Assembly (NCBI GenBank): GCA_021160185.1
Contig: JAGHDA010000016.1
Coordinates: 1-6,850, forward strand
DNA: 6,850 nt
Source: Verrucomicrobiota bacterium
Lineage (GTDB): Bacteria; Verrucomicrobiota; Verrucomicrobiia; Limisphaerales; CAZBKV01
Reading direction: 5' to 3'
Part shown: in pieces, positions 1-6,548 of the stretch
Numbering within the stretch: position 1 is the first letter of the stretch
Layout: every line of letters begins with the position of its first letter
Notes under the pieces: generated by a model
What the model was told of the DNA's origin: nothing
What the model saw: the letters and a program-made list of their open reading frames with translations, nothing else
The model's database searches: none
Translations under genes and position numbers: made by a program

Positions 1-1
1 G

Positions 2-1825
2 ATCCCCTTCAACGTGAACCGCGCCCAGTTGGTCGAGCGCATCGCCAACCTCGTCAACGAAGGCCGCATCAAGGAGTTCAAGGACATCTCCGCCATCCGG
101 GACGAGTCGGACGAGAACACCCGCGTGGTCATCGAGATCAAGCGCGACGCGATCCCCAAGGTCATCATCAACAACCTCTTCAAATACACCCCGCTGGAAA
201 CCACCTTCGCCGTCAATTCCCTCGCGATCGACCAGGGCCGCCCGAAGACCCTCAACGTCAAAGAGCTGATCCTTTGCTACATCGAGCACCGGCGGGAAGT
301 GGTTCTCCGGCGCACCCGCTTCCTCCTCCGCAAGGCCGAGCAACGAGCCGAAATCCTCGAAGGCTACATCGTCGCCTTGGCCAACTTGGACGATTTCATT
401 CGGATCATCCGCAAATCCCGCAATCGTGAAGAGGCTAAGATCAAGCTCCTCGCCTACGACTGGTCCCGCAAACAGGTCGAGAAGTGGGGAATCCTTATCC
501 GCGACCCCCAACGGCTGAGCGGCGGGCGCTACGCCCTGACCGAGCGGCAGGCGGACGCGATCCTTGATCTGCGGCTCTACCAGCTGACCGCGATGGAAAT
601 CGACAAGATCCGCGACGAGTACAACAAGATCATCGAAAACATCCGCGATCTGCTGGACATCCTCGCCCGCGAAGACCGCGTCTACGCAATCATCAAGGAA
701 GAGTTGCAGCAGGTGAAGGAGAAGCGCGGCAATCCGCGCCGCACTCAGATCGTCGACGAGGAAAAGGAATTCTCGATCGAAGATCTGGTCGCCAATGAAA
801 GCGTCATCATCACTATGACCCACCGCGGTCTCATCAAGCGAACCAACATAAGCTCCTACCGCGCCCAACGCCGCGGCGGCAAAGGCGTCATCGGCATGAG
901 CACCCGCAACGGCGTCAACGAAGACGATTTCATCGAGCAGCTCTTCGCCGCCAACACTCACGACTATCTGATGTTTTTCACCAACACCGGTCGGGTCTAT
1001 GTCGAGCGCGTGTTGGAAATCCCCGACATGGGCCGCGCCGCCAGAGGGCGGAGCATCGCCAACCTGCTCGAGCTGCGCAGCGGTGAGAAGATCGCCGCCC
1101 TGATCCGCGTCCCCCGCGCAGGCGGCCAGGACAAGGAAAGCACTTGGGAACAACCTTGCTTCGTCTTCTTCGCCACCCGGAACGGCATAGTGAAAAAAAC
1201 CGCCCTCTCCGGCTTCGCTCATGTCAAGCGCGGCGGCATCATCGCCATCAACATCCAGGAAAACGACTCGTTGATCGAAGCCAAGATCACCAGCGGCCAC
1301 AACGACATTGTCCTGGTCACCCGCAAAGGAATGAGTATCCGTTTCTCCGAAGAAGACGTGCGCCCCATGGGGCGAGCCGCCGCCGGCGTGCGCGGCATCT
1401 CCCTCCAAAAAGGCGATGCGGTCGTCGGCATGGCGGTGGTCGAACCGGACACTTCCCTGTTGGTGGTGGGGGCCCAAGGCGTGGGCAAGCGCACCGCCTT
1501 GGAAGAGTACCGTCGCCAAAGCCGCGGGGGCAAAGGCGTCATCACCCTGCGCATCACCGAGCGCACCGGCGACTTGGTGGGCGCTTTGCCGGCGCGGGAG
1601 GGGGACGAAATCATGCTCATCACCGCCGGAGGCCAAATGGTCCGCATCCGCGCCGCCGGCATCCGCGAAATCGGCCGCAACACCCAGGGGGTCAAGCTGA
1701 TCAACCTGCGCCCCGGCGATCGGGTCCAGGACATCGCTCGGGTGGCCCAGGAAGAACACGGCGAAGAGCCTGCGGAATCCGCCCAGGCGGACGCGGCCGA
1801 ATCCCCCCAAACCGCCGATTCGTAA
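2..1825 (+). CDS. gyrA: DNA gyrase subunit A, C-terminal two thirds (5' end outside window)
   Basis: GyrA is the DNA-cleaving subunit of gyrase, which works with GyrB to introduce negative supercoils using ATP. The visible 607 residues correspond to about residue 265 onward of E. coli GyrA. They cover the end of the breakage-reunion domain with its coiled coil (the typical ILDLRLYQLT stretch lies near 560-590), then the six-bladed beta-pinwheel that wraps DNA (about 770-1740), then a short tail rich in Glu, Ala and Gln. The GyrA box QRRGGKG is intact at 866-886. It is the signature that separates GyrA from ParC, so this is gyrase rather than topoisomerase IV. A related QSRGGKG motif in a later blade (1517-1537) is common in the family. 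The active-site tyrosine lies upstream of the window. The first in-frame GTG, at 14, is an internal valine codon and not the start, because family-like sequence (PFN before VNRAQL) continues to the left edge. The gene heads a same-strand run of genes, with 92 bases before the next one. Confidence 0.97.
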   Translation: MPFNVNRAQLVERIANLVNEGRIKEFKDISAIRDESDENTRVVIEIKRDAIPKVIINNLFKYTPLETTFAVNSLAIDQGRPKTLNVKELILCYIEHRREVVLRRTRFLLRKAEQRAEILEGYIVALANLDDFIRIIRKSRNREEAKIKLLAYDWSRKQVEKWGILIRDPQRLSGGRYALTERQADAILDLRLYQLTAMEIDKIRDEYNKIIENIRDLLDILAREDRVYAIIKEELQQVKEKRGNPRRTQIVDEEKEFSIEDLVANESVIITMTHRGLIKRTNISSYRAQRRGGKGVIGMSTRNGVNEDDFIEQLFAANTHDYLMFFTNTGRVYVERVLEIPDMGRAARGRSIANLLELRSGEKIAALIRVPRAGGQDKESTWEQPCFVFFATRNGIVKKTALSGFAHVKRGGIIAINIQENDSLIEAKITSGHNDIVLVTRKGMSIRFSEEDVRPMGRAAAGVRGISLQKGDAVVGMAVVEPDTSLLVVGAQGVGKRTALEEYRRQSRGGKGVITLRITERTGDLVGALPAREGDEIMLITAGGQMVRIRAAGIREIGRNTQGVKLINLRPGDRVQDIARVAQEEHGEEPAESAQADAAESPQTADS

Positions 1826-1917
1826 CGATCCGGATTCTCCCGGAAAGACGCGCCTCGCCGTCAAGGAAACGGGTTGACGGGAGGCCGCTTGCTGCGCACG
1901 CTCTCTGCCCAAGGACT

Positions 1918-2802
1918 ATGGCGGACGACACGGAAGCCCTGCAAAATTTCCAGCCGGAGCACGAGTTCTTTGTGGGCGTCGATTCGGACGGATGCGTGTT
2001 CGATTCGATGGAGATCAAACACAAGGAGTGCTTCGCTCCCCAGTTCATCAAGCATTTCCGCCTCCAGCCGGTCAGCAAATACGCCCGCGAGGTGTGGGAG
2101 TTTGTGAATCTCTATTCGAAGAGTCGGGGCGTGAACCGCTTCCCGGCGCTCTCCAACGCGCTCAACCTCCTCGCCGAGCGGCCTGAAGTGCAAGCCCGAG
2201 GAGTTACTCCCCCCTCCACCGACGCGCTGGACGCGTGGATCGCCAAGGAAAGGAAGCTCACCAACGCCACGCTCGAGGAGGAAATCCGCCGCGGCAACGA
2301 GGCGCTCGCGCCGATCCTCAAATGGTCCAAGGCGGTCAACGCCGCGATCGCGGACATGGTCTACGGCATCCCGCCCTTCCCTTGCGTTCAGGAAAGCCTG
2401 GAACGAATGCAGCCTGCGGCCGACCTGATGGTCGTCTCGCAAACGCCCACGGAGGCGCTGGAGCGGGAGTGGCGCGAACACAACCTGACCGGCTACGTGC
2501 GGCTCATCGCGGGCCAGGAGCTTGGCTCCAAAGCGGATCACCTGCGCCTGGCCGCCGCCGGCAAGTACGGCCCGGGCCGCGCGTTGATGATCGGCGACGC
2601 GCCGGGCGACTTTCGCGCGGCCAAGTTCAACCACTTGCTCTTCTACCCGATTCTGCCCGGCGCGGAGGAAGCCTCATGGGAGCGCTTTTACGGGGAAGCG
2701 CTCGACCGTTTCTTCAACGGCCAATACGCCGGGGCCTACGAAGCGGAATTGATCGAGGAATTCAACCGGCGGCTGCCCGAAACGCCTCCATGGAAACGGT
2801 GA
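1918..2802 (+). CDS. HAD-superfamily hydrolase, phosphoglycolate-phosphatase-like
   Basis: A 294-residue cytoplasmic phosphatase of the haloacid dehalogenase superfamily. All four family motifs are visible: motif I DSDGCVFDS, with nucleophile Asp22 and acid/base Asp24; motif II Ser174 in VVSQTP; motif III Lys205 in GSKAD; motif IV GDAPGD, with Asp227 and Asp231 for Mg2+. About 120 mostly helical residues between motifs I and II form a large C1-type cap. Motif I has Cys where Thr is usual (DGT). I recall the same DSDGCVFD beginning in proteins of PVC-group bacteria, but cannot name their substrate. The next gene is a glycerate kinase, so a small phosphorylated sugar acid or sugar is a reasonable guess for the substrate. 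The ATG at 1918 was chosen because the protein similarity begins just after it and the upstream in-frame extension is antisense-like, low-complexity sequence. The AAGGA before it lies very close to the start. The 3' end overlaps the kinase start, which indicates translational coupling. The family call is firm and the substrate is unknown. Confidence 0.88.
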   Translation: MADDTEALQNFQPEHEFFVGVDSDGCVFDSMEIKHKECFAPQFIKHFRLQPVSKYAREVWEFVNLYSKSRGVNRFPALSNALNLLAERPEVQARGVTPPSTDALDAWIAKERKLTNATLEEEIRRGNEALAPILKWSKAVNAAIADMVYGIPPFPCVQESLERMQPAADLMVVSQTPTEALEREWREHNLTGYVRLIAGQELGSKADHLRLAAAGKYGPGRALMIGDAPGDFRAAKFNHLLFYPILPGAEEASWERFYGEALDRFFNGQYAGAYEAELIEEFNRRLPETPPWKR

Positions 2803-3950
2803 ACAATCAAAGCCTGCGCGTCCTGATTGCTCCGGACAAGTTCAAAGGCACCCTCAGCGCCAAAGAGGCGGCCGAGGCAATCGCCGCAGGCTGGCGGCGG
2901 GTCCGGCCCAAAGACCGGATCGAGTTGCTGCCGATCAGCGACGGCGGCGACGGGTTCGGCGCGCTGCTCGGGGAACGGCTGGGCGCGCGGGAAATCGCCG
3001 CCTCCGCGGTGGACGCCGCCCATCGGCCCCTCAAAACCCGGTGGTGGTGGGCGGCAGAGCGACGGACTGCAGTCATCGAATCGGCGGCTGTGATCGGCAT
3101 CGCCCTGCTGCCGCCGGGGCGGTTTCACCCCTTCGATCTGGACACTTTTGGACTGGGGAAGCTCCTCCGACAGGCCGCCCGCCGCCGCCCCCTCGCCTCC
3201 GTGGTGGGCGTGGGCGGGAGCGCCACCAACGACGGCGGGTTCGGGATGGCGCGGGCGTTGGGCTGGCGCTTCTTCGACGCAGCCGGCAAGCCGATTCGGA
3301 AATGGACCGATCTGGACCGGCTGGAGCGGATCGAGCGGCCCGCTCGCGCGCCGGCCCTGGGCGCGCTGCGCGTGGCGGTGGACGTCCGGAACCGCCTCCT
3401 GGGGCCCAAAGGCGCTTCCCGCGTCTACGGGCCGCAGAAGGGGCTTCAGCCCGAGCAGATGCCGAAAGCGGAGGGATGCCTGCGCCGCTTGGCCGAAAAA
3501 GCCGCCTCCGTTCCGGGCGTGGATCCCGAGGCGGCCAGGCTGCCCGGCTCGGGCGCGGCGGGCGGCCTAGGCTTCGGGCTGAAAGCGTTCGCCGGCGCGG
3601 AAATCGTCTCCGGCTTCGACCTCTTCGCTGAAATCGCGGGGCTGCCGGAGCGCATCCGGGCAGCCGATCTGGTAATCACGGGGGAAGGCGCTTTGGACGA
3701 AACCAGCGTGCGGATGGGCAAGGGCGTGGGCCGGGTCGGCCGGTTGTGCCGACGTTTCCGCAAGCCGTGCCTGGCTCTGGCCGGCGCGGTGAGCCTGAAC
3801 GCCGGGGACAAAGGCTCGCCCTTCGCCCTCGCCGCCGGCATCGCGCCGGAGTTGACAAGCCGGAACGCAGCCATGCGGAAGCCGGCCTTCTGGCTTTCCC
3901 GGTTGGCGGCGCGGGCGGCCCGCGCCTGGAATCAGCGGCTCAAGGCGTGA
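2790..3950 (+). CDS. glxK: Glycerate kinase, type I (GarK/GlxK family)
   Basis: A 386-residue kinase, normal for the family, that phosphorylates D-glycerate with ATP to phosphoglycerate (2-phosphoglycerate in most characterised GarK/GlxK enzymes), feeding glycolate, glyoxylate or sugar-acid breakdown into glycolysis. Family motifs appear in order: IAPDKFKGTLSA (13-24), PISDGGDGF (48-56), VGGSATNDGG (141-150), VDVRNRLLG and GPQKG (197-218), PGSGAAGGLGFG (252-263), and VITGEGALDETS followed by GKG (295-312). None is missing. The ATG at 2790 overlaps the phosphatase by 13 bases. An in-frame GTG at 2799 that overlaps the phosphatase TGA is an equally good start, because GGAA lies just before it, and would shorten the protein by only three residues. 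The 3' end overlaps the next gene by four bases. The symbol denotes the family; which of GarK or GlxK it corresponds to cannot be decided here. The overlap with a phosphatase gene suggests shared sugar-acid metabolism, which is inference. Confidence 0.95.
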   Translation: METVNNQSLRVLIAPDKFKGTLSAKEAAEAIAAGWRRVRPKDRIELLPISDGGDGFGALLGERLGAREIAASAVDAAHRPLKTRWWWAAERRTAVIESAAVIGIALLPPGRFHPFDLDTFGLGKLLRQAARRRPLASVVGVGGSATNDGGFGMARALGWRFFDAAGKPIRKWTDLDRLERIERPARAPALGALRVAVDVRNRLLGPKGASRVYGPQKGLQPEQMPKAEGCLRRLAEKAASVPGVDPEAARLPGSGAAGGLGFGLKAFAGAEIVSGFDLFAEIAGLPERIRAADLVITGEGALDETSVRMGKGVGRVGRLCRRFRKPCLALAGAVSLNAGDKGSPFALAAGIAPELTSRNAAMRKPAFWLSRLAARAARAWNQRLKA

Positions 3951-4639
3951 AGGCGACTTGGTCAGCAGCAGCCGACTTTCTTGAAAAGCGACTCGGGCTG
4001 CCCCCCGCGACGTGGCCGCGCGCGCTGCCCTATCTGGTCGTGGTCGTCCTCACCGCCCTTCAGGGCAAGTTCGGCGAAGGCTCAGCGTACTGGATTTACC
4101 TCTTCAAGACGTTGATCGGGGCGGGCCTGGTTTGCTGGGCGTGGCGGCGCGCGCCCGAGCTGCGGCCCGCCTGGTCGTGGGCCGGCGTCCTTGTCGGAAC
4201 GATCGTCTTCGCGCTCTGGGTCGGCCTGGATCCGTGGTACCCCAAACTGGCGGAGAACAGCGGCGGATGGAACCCGTTCGCCGTTTACGGCCAAAGCGCC
4301 TTGGCCTGGTTCTTTGTAGGGGTTCGGATCCTGGGAAGCGCCCTGGTGATCCCTTTCATCGAGGAGCCGTTCTTCCGCTCCTTTCTTTACCGTTTTCTGC
4401 AGAAGGAGCAGTTTGAAAAGGTGGCGCTGCGAGAATGGTCTTGGACCGCTTTCCTTGCCGCCAGCGCGATTTTCGGCCTGGCGCATAGGGAGTGGTTGGC
4501 GGGAATCCTTTGCGGAGCGGCCTACCAGGCGTTGGTCTGCCGCAAGGGTCGGCTCGGGGACGCGATCCTGGCCCACGGCGCAACCAATCTGCTCCTCGGC
4601 TTATGGGTCGTGCGGGAAGGCGCGTGGCAGTTTTGGTAG
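3947..4639 (+). CDS. CPBP-family intramembrane protease (CAAX protease-related, PEP-CTERM-associated type)
   Basis: A 230-residue integral membrane protein of the CPBP (CAAX protease and bacteriocin-processing, Abi) family. About seven hydrophobic stretches are visible, for example near 28-38, 48-66, 78-94, 118-138, 167-179, 184-198 and 206-222. The three active-site motifs are intact: EEPFFR (Glu139, Glu140, Arg144), FGLAH (Phe176, His180) and HGATN (His210, Asn214). The SFLYRFL stretch after the first motif and the closing W-x-F-W resemble, from memory, the CAAX prenyl protease-related subfamily found in bacteria with PEP-CTERM/exosortase sorting (TIGR03008). No substrate can be read from the sequence, and bacteria do not usually prenylate CAAX proteins. 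The GTG start at 3947 shares bases with the TGA of the kinase (GTGA), a classic coupled start. No ATG lies in a suitable place and upstream in-frame sequence is inside the kinase gene. Some CPBP proteins serve in bacteriocin immunity, but nothing here points to that. Confidence 0.86.
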   Translation: MKATWSAAADFLEKRLGLPPATWPRALPYLVVVVLTALQGKFGEGSAYWIYLFKTLIGAGLVCWAWRRAPELRPAWSWAGVLVGTIVFALWVGLDPWYPKLAENSGGWNPFAVYGQSALAWFFVGVRILGSALVIPFIEEPFFRSFLYRFLQKEQFEKVALREWSWTAFLAASAIFGLAHREWLAGILCGAAYQALVCRKGRLGDAILAHGATNLLLGLWVVREGAWQFW

Positions 4640-4671
4640 GATCAAAAGCAGGCGAACCGGGCGGAACGACC

Positions 4672-5235
4672 ATGCAACCCGAAATCGAAACAGGAAGGTT
4701 GAAATTGCGCTCCTGGACGCCGGAAGACGCGCAGCGGCTGGTGGAGCTGGCCGGCGACCGGCGCGTGGCCGACACGATGATTTCCATTCCCCATCCCTAC
4801 CCGCTCGAGCTGGCGCGGGAGTGGATCGCTTCCAGAAAGGAACGCTTCGAGGCGGGGCGGGACGTTTCCTTCGCCGTCCAGTTCCGGAAAGAGCCGCTTG
4901 TAATTGGAGCCATCGAAGTGCGGGACATCGAACGGGATAATCTCCAGGGGGAGCTGAGCTTCTGGATCGGCGTCCCCTATTGGGGGCGCGGCTACGCCTA
5001 CGAAGCGGTGATGGCCGCGGTCCGTTTCGCGTTTACTCAGCTCCGACTCAACCGGATCTGCGCCCACCACATGGTGCGCAACGCCGCTTCCGGCCGGGTC
5101 CTGGAAAAGGCCGGGTTTAAGCGCGAAGGTCTCCTCCGTCAACGAGTCCGCAAGTGGGGAGTTTTTGAAGACGTGGTAGTGATGGCCCTGCTCCACGGCG
5201 AATGGGAAGAAGAACTGGATTGGAGCGTGGGCTGA
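4672..5235 (+). CDS. GNAT acetyltransferase, RimJ/RimL type
   Basis: A 187-residue cytoplasmic protein of the GNAT superfamily (Acetyltransf_3 group, which holds RimJ, RimL and many enzymes acting on small amines). The N-terminus IETGRLKLRSWTPEDA is typical of that group (the E-T-x-R-L-x-L-R pattern). The acetyl-CoA pyrophosphate-binding loop is WGRGYAYEA at about 104-112, preceded by the strand ELSFWIG. The late motif NAASGRVLEKAGF at 137-149 and the closing VFEDVVVMALL complete the fold. The substrate could be a protein N-terminal residue, an amino sugar or a small molecule; the sequence does not decide. The ATG at 4672 was chosen because the family pattern starts immediately after it. The ribosome binding site is weak (GGCGGAACG). 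It lies 32 bases after the CPBP gene and probably shares its transcript. Its stop is the last coding base before the convergent gap. Confidence 0.9.
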   Translation: MQPEIETGRLKLRSWTPEDAQRLVELAGDRRVADTMISIPHPYPLELAREWIASRKERFEAGRDVSFAVQFRKEPLVIGAIEVRDIERDNLQGELSFWIGVPYWGRGYAYEAVMAAVRFAFTQLRLNRICAHHMVRNAASGRVLEKAGFKREGLLRQRVRKWGVFEDVVVMALLHGEWEEELDWSVG

Positions 5236-5267
5236 ACTTGACCGCAAAACAACCCTGCGACACGCCA

Positions 5268-5315
5268 TCCGGACGCCGACAGCCAAGGAGGAGGGGGTGA
5301 GGAACCCGCGGAAGC
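5268..5315. repeat. Intergenic imperfect direct repeat, copy A
   Basis: First copy of a roughly 46-base G-rich repeat; copy B begins about 103 bases downstream. Both read TCCGG, then a short variable part, then GCCAAGGAGG (5282-5291 here), a G-run with GTG, then ACCC and GGAA. Copy A contains a small inverted repeat GGGT/ACCC around 5295-5307. The sequence CCATCCGGACGCCGAC (5265-5280) can pair with GCCGACGCCCGGATGG (about 5321-5336) at 13 of 16 positions. Alignment was done by eye. The AAGGAGG plus GTG looks like a ribosome binding site and start, but the frame behind it has poor coding character. Confidence 0.6.
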
Positions 5316-5370
5316 AAAGCGCCGACGCCCGGATGGAACTCTTTTCGCCTCAGCGCCTTCCAGAACGGGG

Positions 5371-5418
5371 TCCGGGCGGCAGTCGCCAAGGAGGTCGGGG
5401 TGGGGGACCCCTGGAAAC
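5371..5418. repeat. Intergenic imperfect direct repeat, copy B
   Basis: Second copy of the repeat seen at 5268-5315. The core GCCAAGGAGG is at 5385-5394, again followed five bases later by GTG (5400-5402). It holds a perfect hairpin candidate, GGGGT/ACCCC with a GGGGG loop. GGGGTCC (5367-5373) can also pair with GGACCCC (about 5405-5411). Weaker similarity between the copies seems to continue downstream of each for about 20 bases. The flanking gap (5236-5529) has no convincing gene. The repeats may be part of a dispersed element or of a small structured RNA; neither is shown. Confidence 0.6.
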
Positions 5419-5456
5419 CAACGTCCTGCCACCCGAACCCAAATCCCTAATTTTCC

Positions 5457-5484
5457 TTAATAACCACCCCGCCGGTTCTGTCAA
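5457..5484 (-). promoter_or_regulatory. Promoter-like sequence pointing into the repeat region
   Basis: On the minus strand a perfect -35 hexamer TTGACA (5484-5479) is followed by a 16-base spacer and the -10-like TATTAA (5462-5457, four of six matches to TATAAT). It sits in an AT-rich patch that stands out in this GC-rich window. Transcription would start near 5450 and run leftward through both repeat copies and then antisense to the end of the acetyltransferase gene. No gene on that strand would be served. It is placed downstream of the superoxide reductase stop, so it is not that gene's promoter. The patch could instead be part of transcript termination between the convergent genes. Confidence 0.35.
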
Positions 5485-5529
5485 GAGCCGCCCCAAAAAG
5501 CAAACCAATCCCGGCCCCTCTGTCCCCAC

Positions 5530-5967
5530 TCAGACGACAAATTCGGTGAACCACAACCCGTGCAGATTGCAGTCCCCCACCGCCAACAGCTTCGCGCCCT
5601 GCGGAACGCGCAAGGCGAACGTCGCTTTCGGCTTCGAACGCTCAGGGTGAAAATAGGCCGAAGCGATTAACAGCCTGTCCTCATCGTACAAGTGAACCGC
5701 TTCAATATGATGCATCGCGCCCTGCGGATGCTTCACCTCCACAGCGATCGTCGCTATGTCCCCTTCCCGCTCGACCTTCACAATCGGCATATGCTTGTTG
5801 CCCTTCTTCGATGTCAGCCAGCCGCCGACCACTTCCACCTGGTCTTCCTCGTTGGCAAAGTTGTAGACGTCGGCTTGGGCCTTCGCGGCAACGGCTCCCG
5901 CCGCAGCGGCCGCGGTTCCGACCACAGCGACTTTCTTCAAGGCTTCTCTTCGGTTAATGGCGCTCAT
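5530..5967 (-). CDS. Tat-exported one-iron superoxide reductase (desulfoferrodoxin/neelaredoxin family)
   Basis: A 145-residue protein that would reduce superoxide to hydrogen peroxide outside the cytoplasm, a detoxification route typical of anaerobes and microaerophiles. The N-terminus has a Tat-type signal: twin Arg6-Arg7 in NRREALKK, a hydrophobic Ala/Val-rich stretch to about residue 28, and an AKAQA cleavage-like end near 28-32. The mature part is one PF01880-type domain with the iron ligands in place: His59 (NKHMP), His80 (KHP), His86 (six residues later), and Cys133 and His136 in CNLHGLW. The catalytic lysine next to the first ligand (Lys58) is kept. The usual Glu of the E-K-H motif, sixth ligand of the resting iron, is Asn57. 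There is no N-terminal desulforedoxin (Cys4) domain. The ATG is preceded by a good ribosome binding site (AAGGGGAAG, at 5971-5979). It is last of three same-strand genes, after the TauE/SafE pair. No clear terminator follows. Confidence 0.9.
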   Translation of the reverse strand: MSAINRREALKKVAVVGTAAAAAGAVAAKAQADVYNFANEEDQVEVVGGWLTSKKGNKHMPIVKVEREGDIATIAVEVKHPQGAMHHIEAVHLYDEDRLLIASAYFHPERSKPKATFALRVPQGAKLLAVGDCNLHGLWFTEFVV

Positions 5968-6021
5968 AGACTTCCCCTTTCCCGGCGTACTCTTTTCCCC
6001 CCTCTACGGGGCCGCCCGGCC

Positions 6022-6050
6022 AAGATGCTCCCGAACCGAGCCTTCGTCAA
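6022..6050 (-). promoter_or_regulatory. Possible promoter of the superoxide reductase gene
   Basis: In the 111-base gap before the superoxide reductase, the minus strand has TTGACG (6050-6045, five of six matches to the -35 consensus). After exactly 17 bases comes CATCTT (6027-6022, only three of six for the -10). Transcription would start near 6015 and give a leader of about 48 bases that contains a short inverted repeat, GGCCG/CGGCC (about 6009-6020). The -10 is weak, so read-through from the upstream permease genes is an equally likely source of the transcript. Confidence 0.25.
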
Positions 6051-6078
6051 TTGGGATAAAGATGGCAACAATCGGGGT

Positions 6079-6444
6079 TCACTTCCCGAGGATCAGCTTC
6101 ACCCCCACCGCCAACAGCAAGACGCCGAAAGCTCGACGAAGATGCTCCGCGCTGATCCAACCGGTGGCCTGAGCGCCCAGATACGCCCCCACAATGGCTG
6201 TGGGGATCACGCACAGGGCCACCTTCGCATGCACATGCCCCAAAGCCAAATGCTTGAGCGCCCCCGTCAAGGCCGAAGGAATCATAATGCAAAGAGAAGT
6301 CCCCACTGCTGTCTTGATGTCCAACTTAAGCAGCAAAGTCAGCGCCGGCACCATGATGATCCCCCCGCCGATTCCAAACAACCCCCCCGCCATGCCCGCG
6401 GCCAAGCCGATCAGGCCCGCATAAAGGTAAAGCAGATTGCCCAT
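6079..6444 (-). CDS. Half-length TauE/SafE (TSUP) family membrane permease
   Basis: A 121-residue integral membrane protein matching one repeat of the TauE/SafE (sulfite exporter/TSUP, former DUF81) family. These proteins export or import small anions such as sulfite, sulfoacetate or thiosulfate. Full-length members have two such repeats in about 250 residues. The signature glycine motif GIGGG followed by MVP (24-33) opens the repeat, and AVGTSL (46-51) and the end GVLLLAVGVKLIL fit the family. About four membrane segments are seen (roughly 4-22, 29-40, 50-68, 74-93, plus a last one at 104-119). The ATG at 6444 is firm because an in-frame stop lies four codons upstream. The ribosome binding site is poor. 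Natural half-size TSUP proteins exist and presumably dimerise. A second TauE/SafE segment is encoded 104 bases upstream on the same strand, so the two may work as a pair. The transported substrate is unknown. Confidence 0.85.
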   Translation of the reverse strand: MGNLLYLYAGLIGLAAGMAGGLFGIGGGIIMVPALTLLLKLDIKTAVGTSLCIMIPSALTGALKHLALGHVHAKVALCVIPTAIVGAYLGAQATGWISAEHLRRAFGVLLLAVGVKLILGK

Positions 6445-6548
6445 AACCCGGGGTCATGGCGAAAATCCGTTCAAGCTGCAACAGTTTTTCTCAGTCTCCG
6501 GCCGGCTGCCGCCCAGAGAGAGCGCGAAGCAGCCTCTTCACCCCCCGT

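Noticed and set aside
1829..1844. Hairpin TCCGG-N6-CCGGA just after the gyrA stop as a terminator
   Set aside because: The stem has only five pairs and no T-run follows. Read-through into the phosphatase gene is just as likely.
1874..1902. TTGACG before the phosphatase start as a promoter
   Set aside because: The bases 17 away (CACGCT) do not resemble a -10 hexamer, so an internal promoter is not supported.
1144..1917. In-frame upstream extension of the phosphatase through the end of gyrA
   Set aside because: It is the shifted frame of gyrA: His/Arg/Pro-rich and without family similarity. The phosphatase similarity starts after 1918.
2807..3874. Several open frames overlapping the glycerate kinase on both strands
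   Set aside because: They are shadows: Ala/Arg/Pro-rich, with no motifs, while the kinase frame carries every family motif.
5485..5529. Weak inverted repeat after the superoxide reductase stop (GGGCCG/CGGCTC on the minus strand) as a terminator
   Set aside because: It has a mismatch and a long loop, and the T-run lies inside the loop rather than after the stem.
5297..5650. Plus-strand frame of 117 codons starting at a GTG with AAGGAGG
   Set aside because: Its composition is Pro/Arg-rich, it shows no domain, and its last third is antisense to the superoxide reductase. It is kept only as an observation on the repeats.
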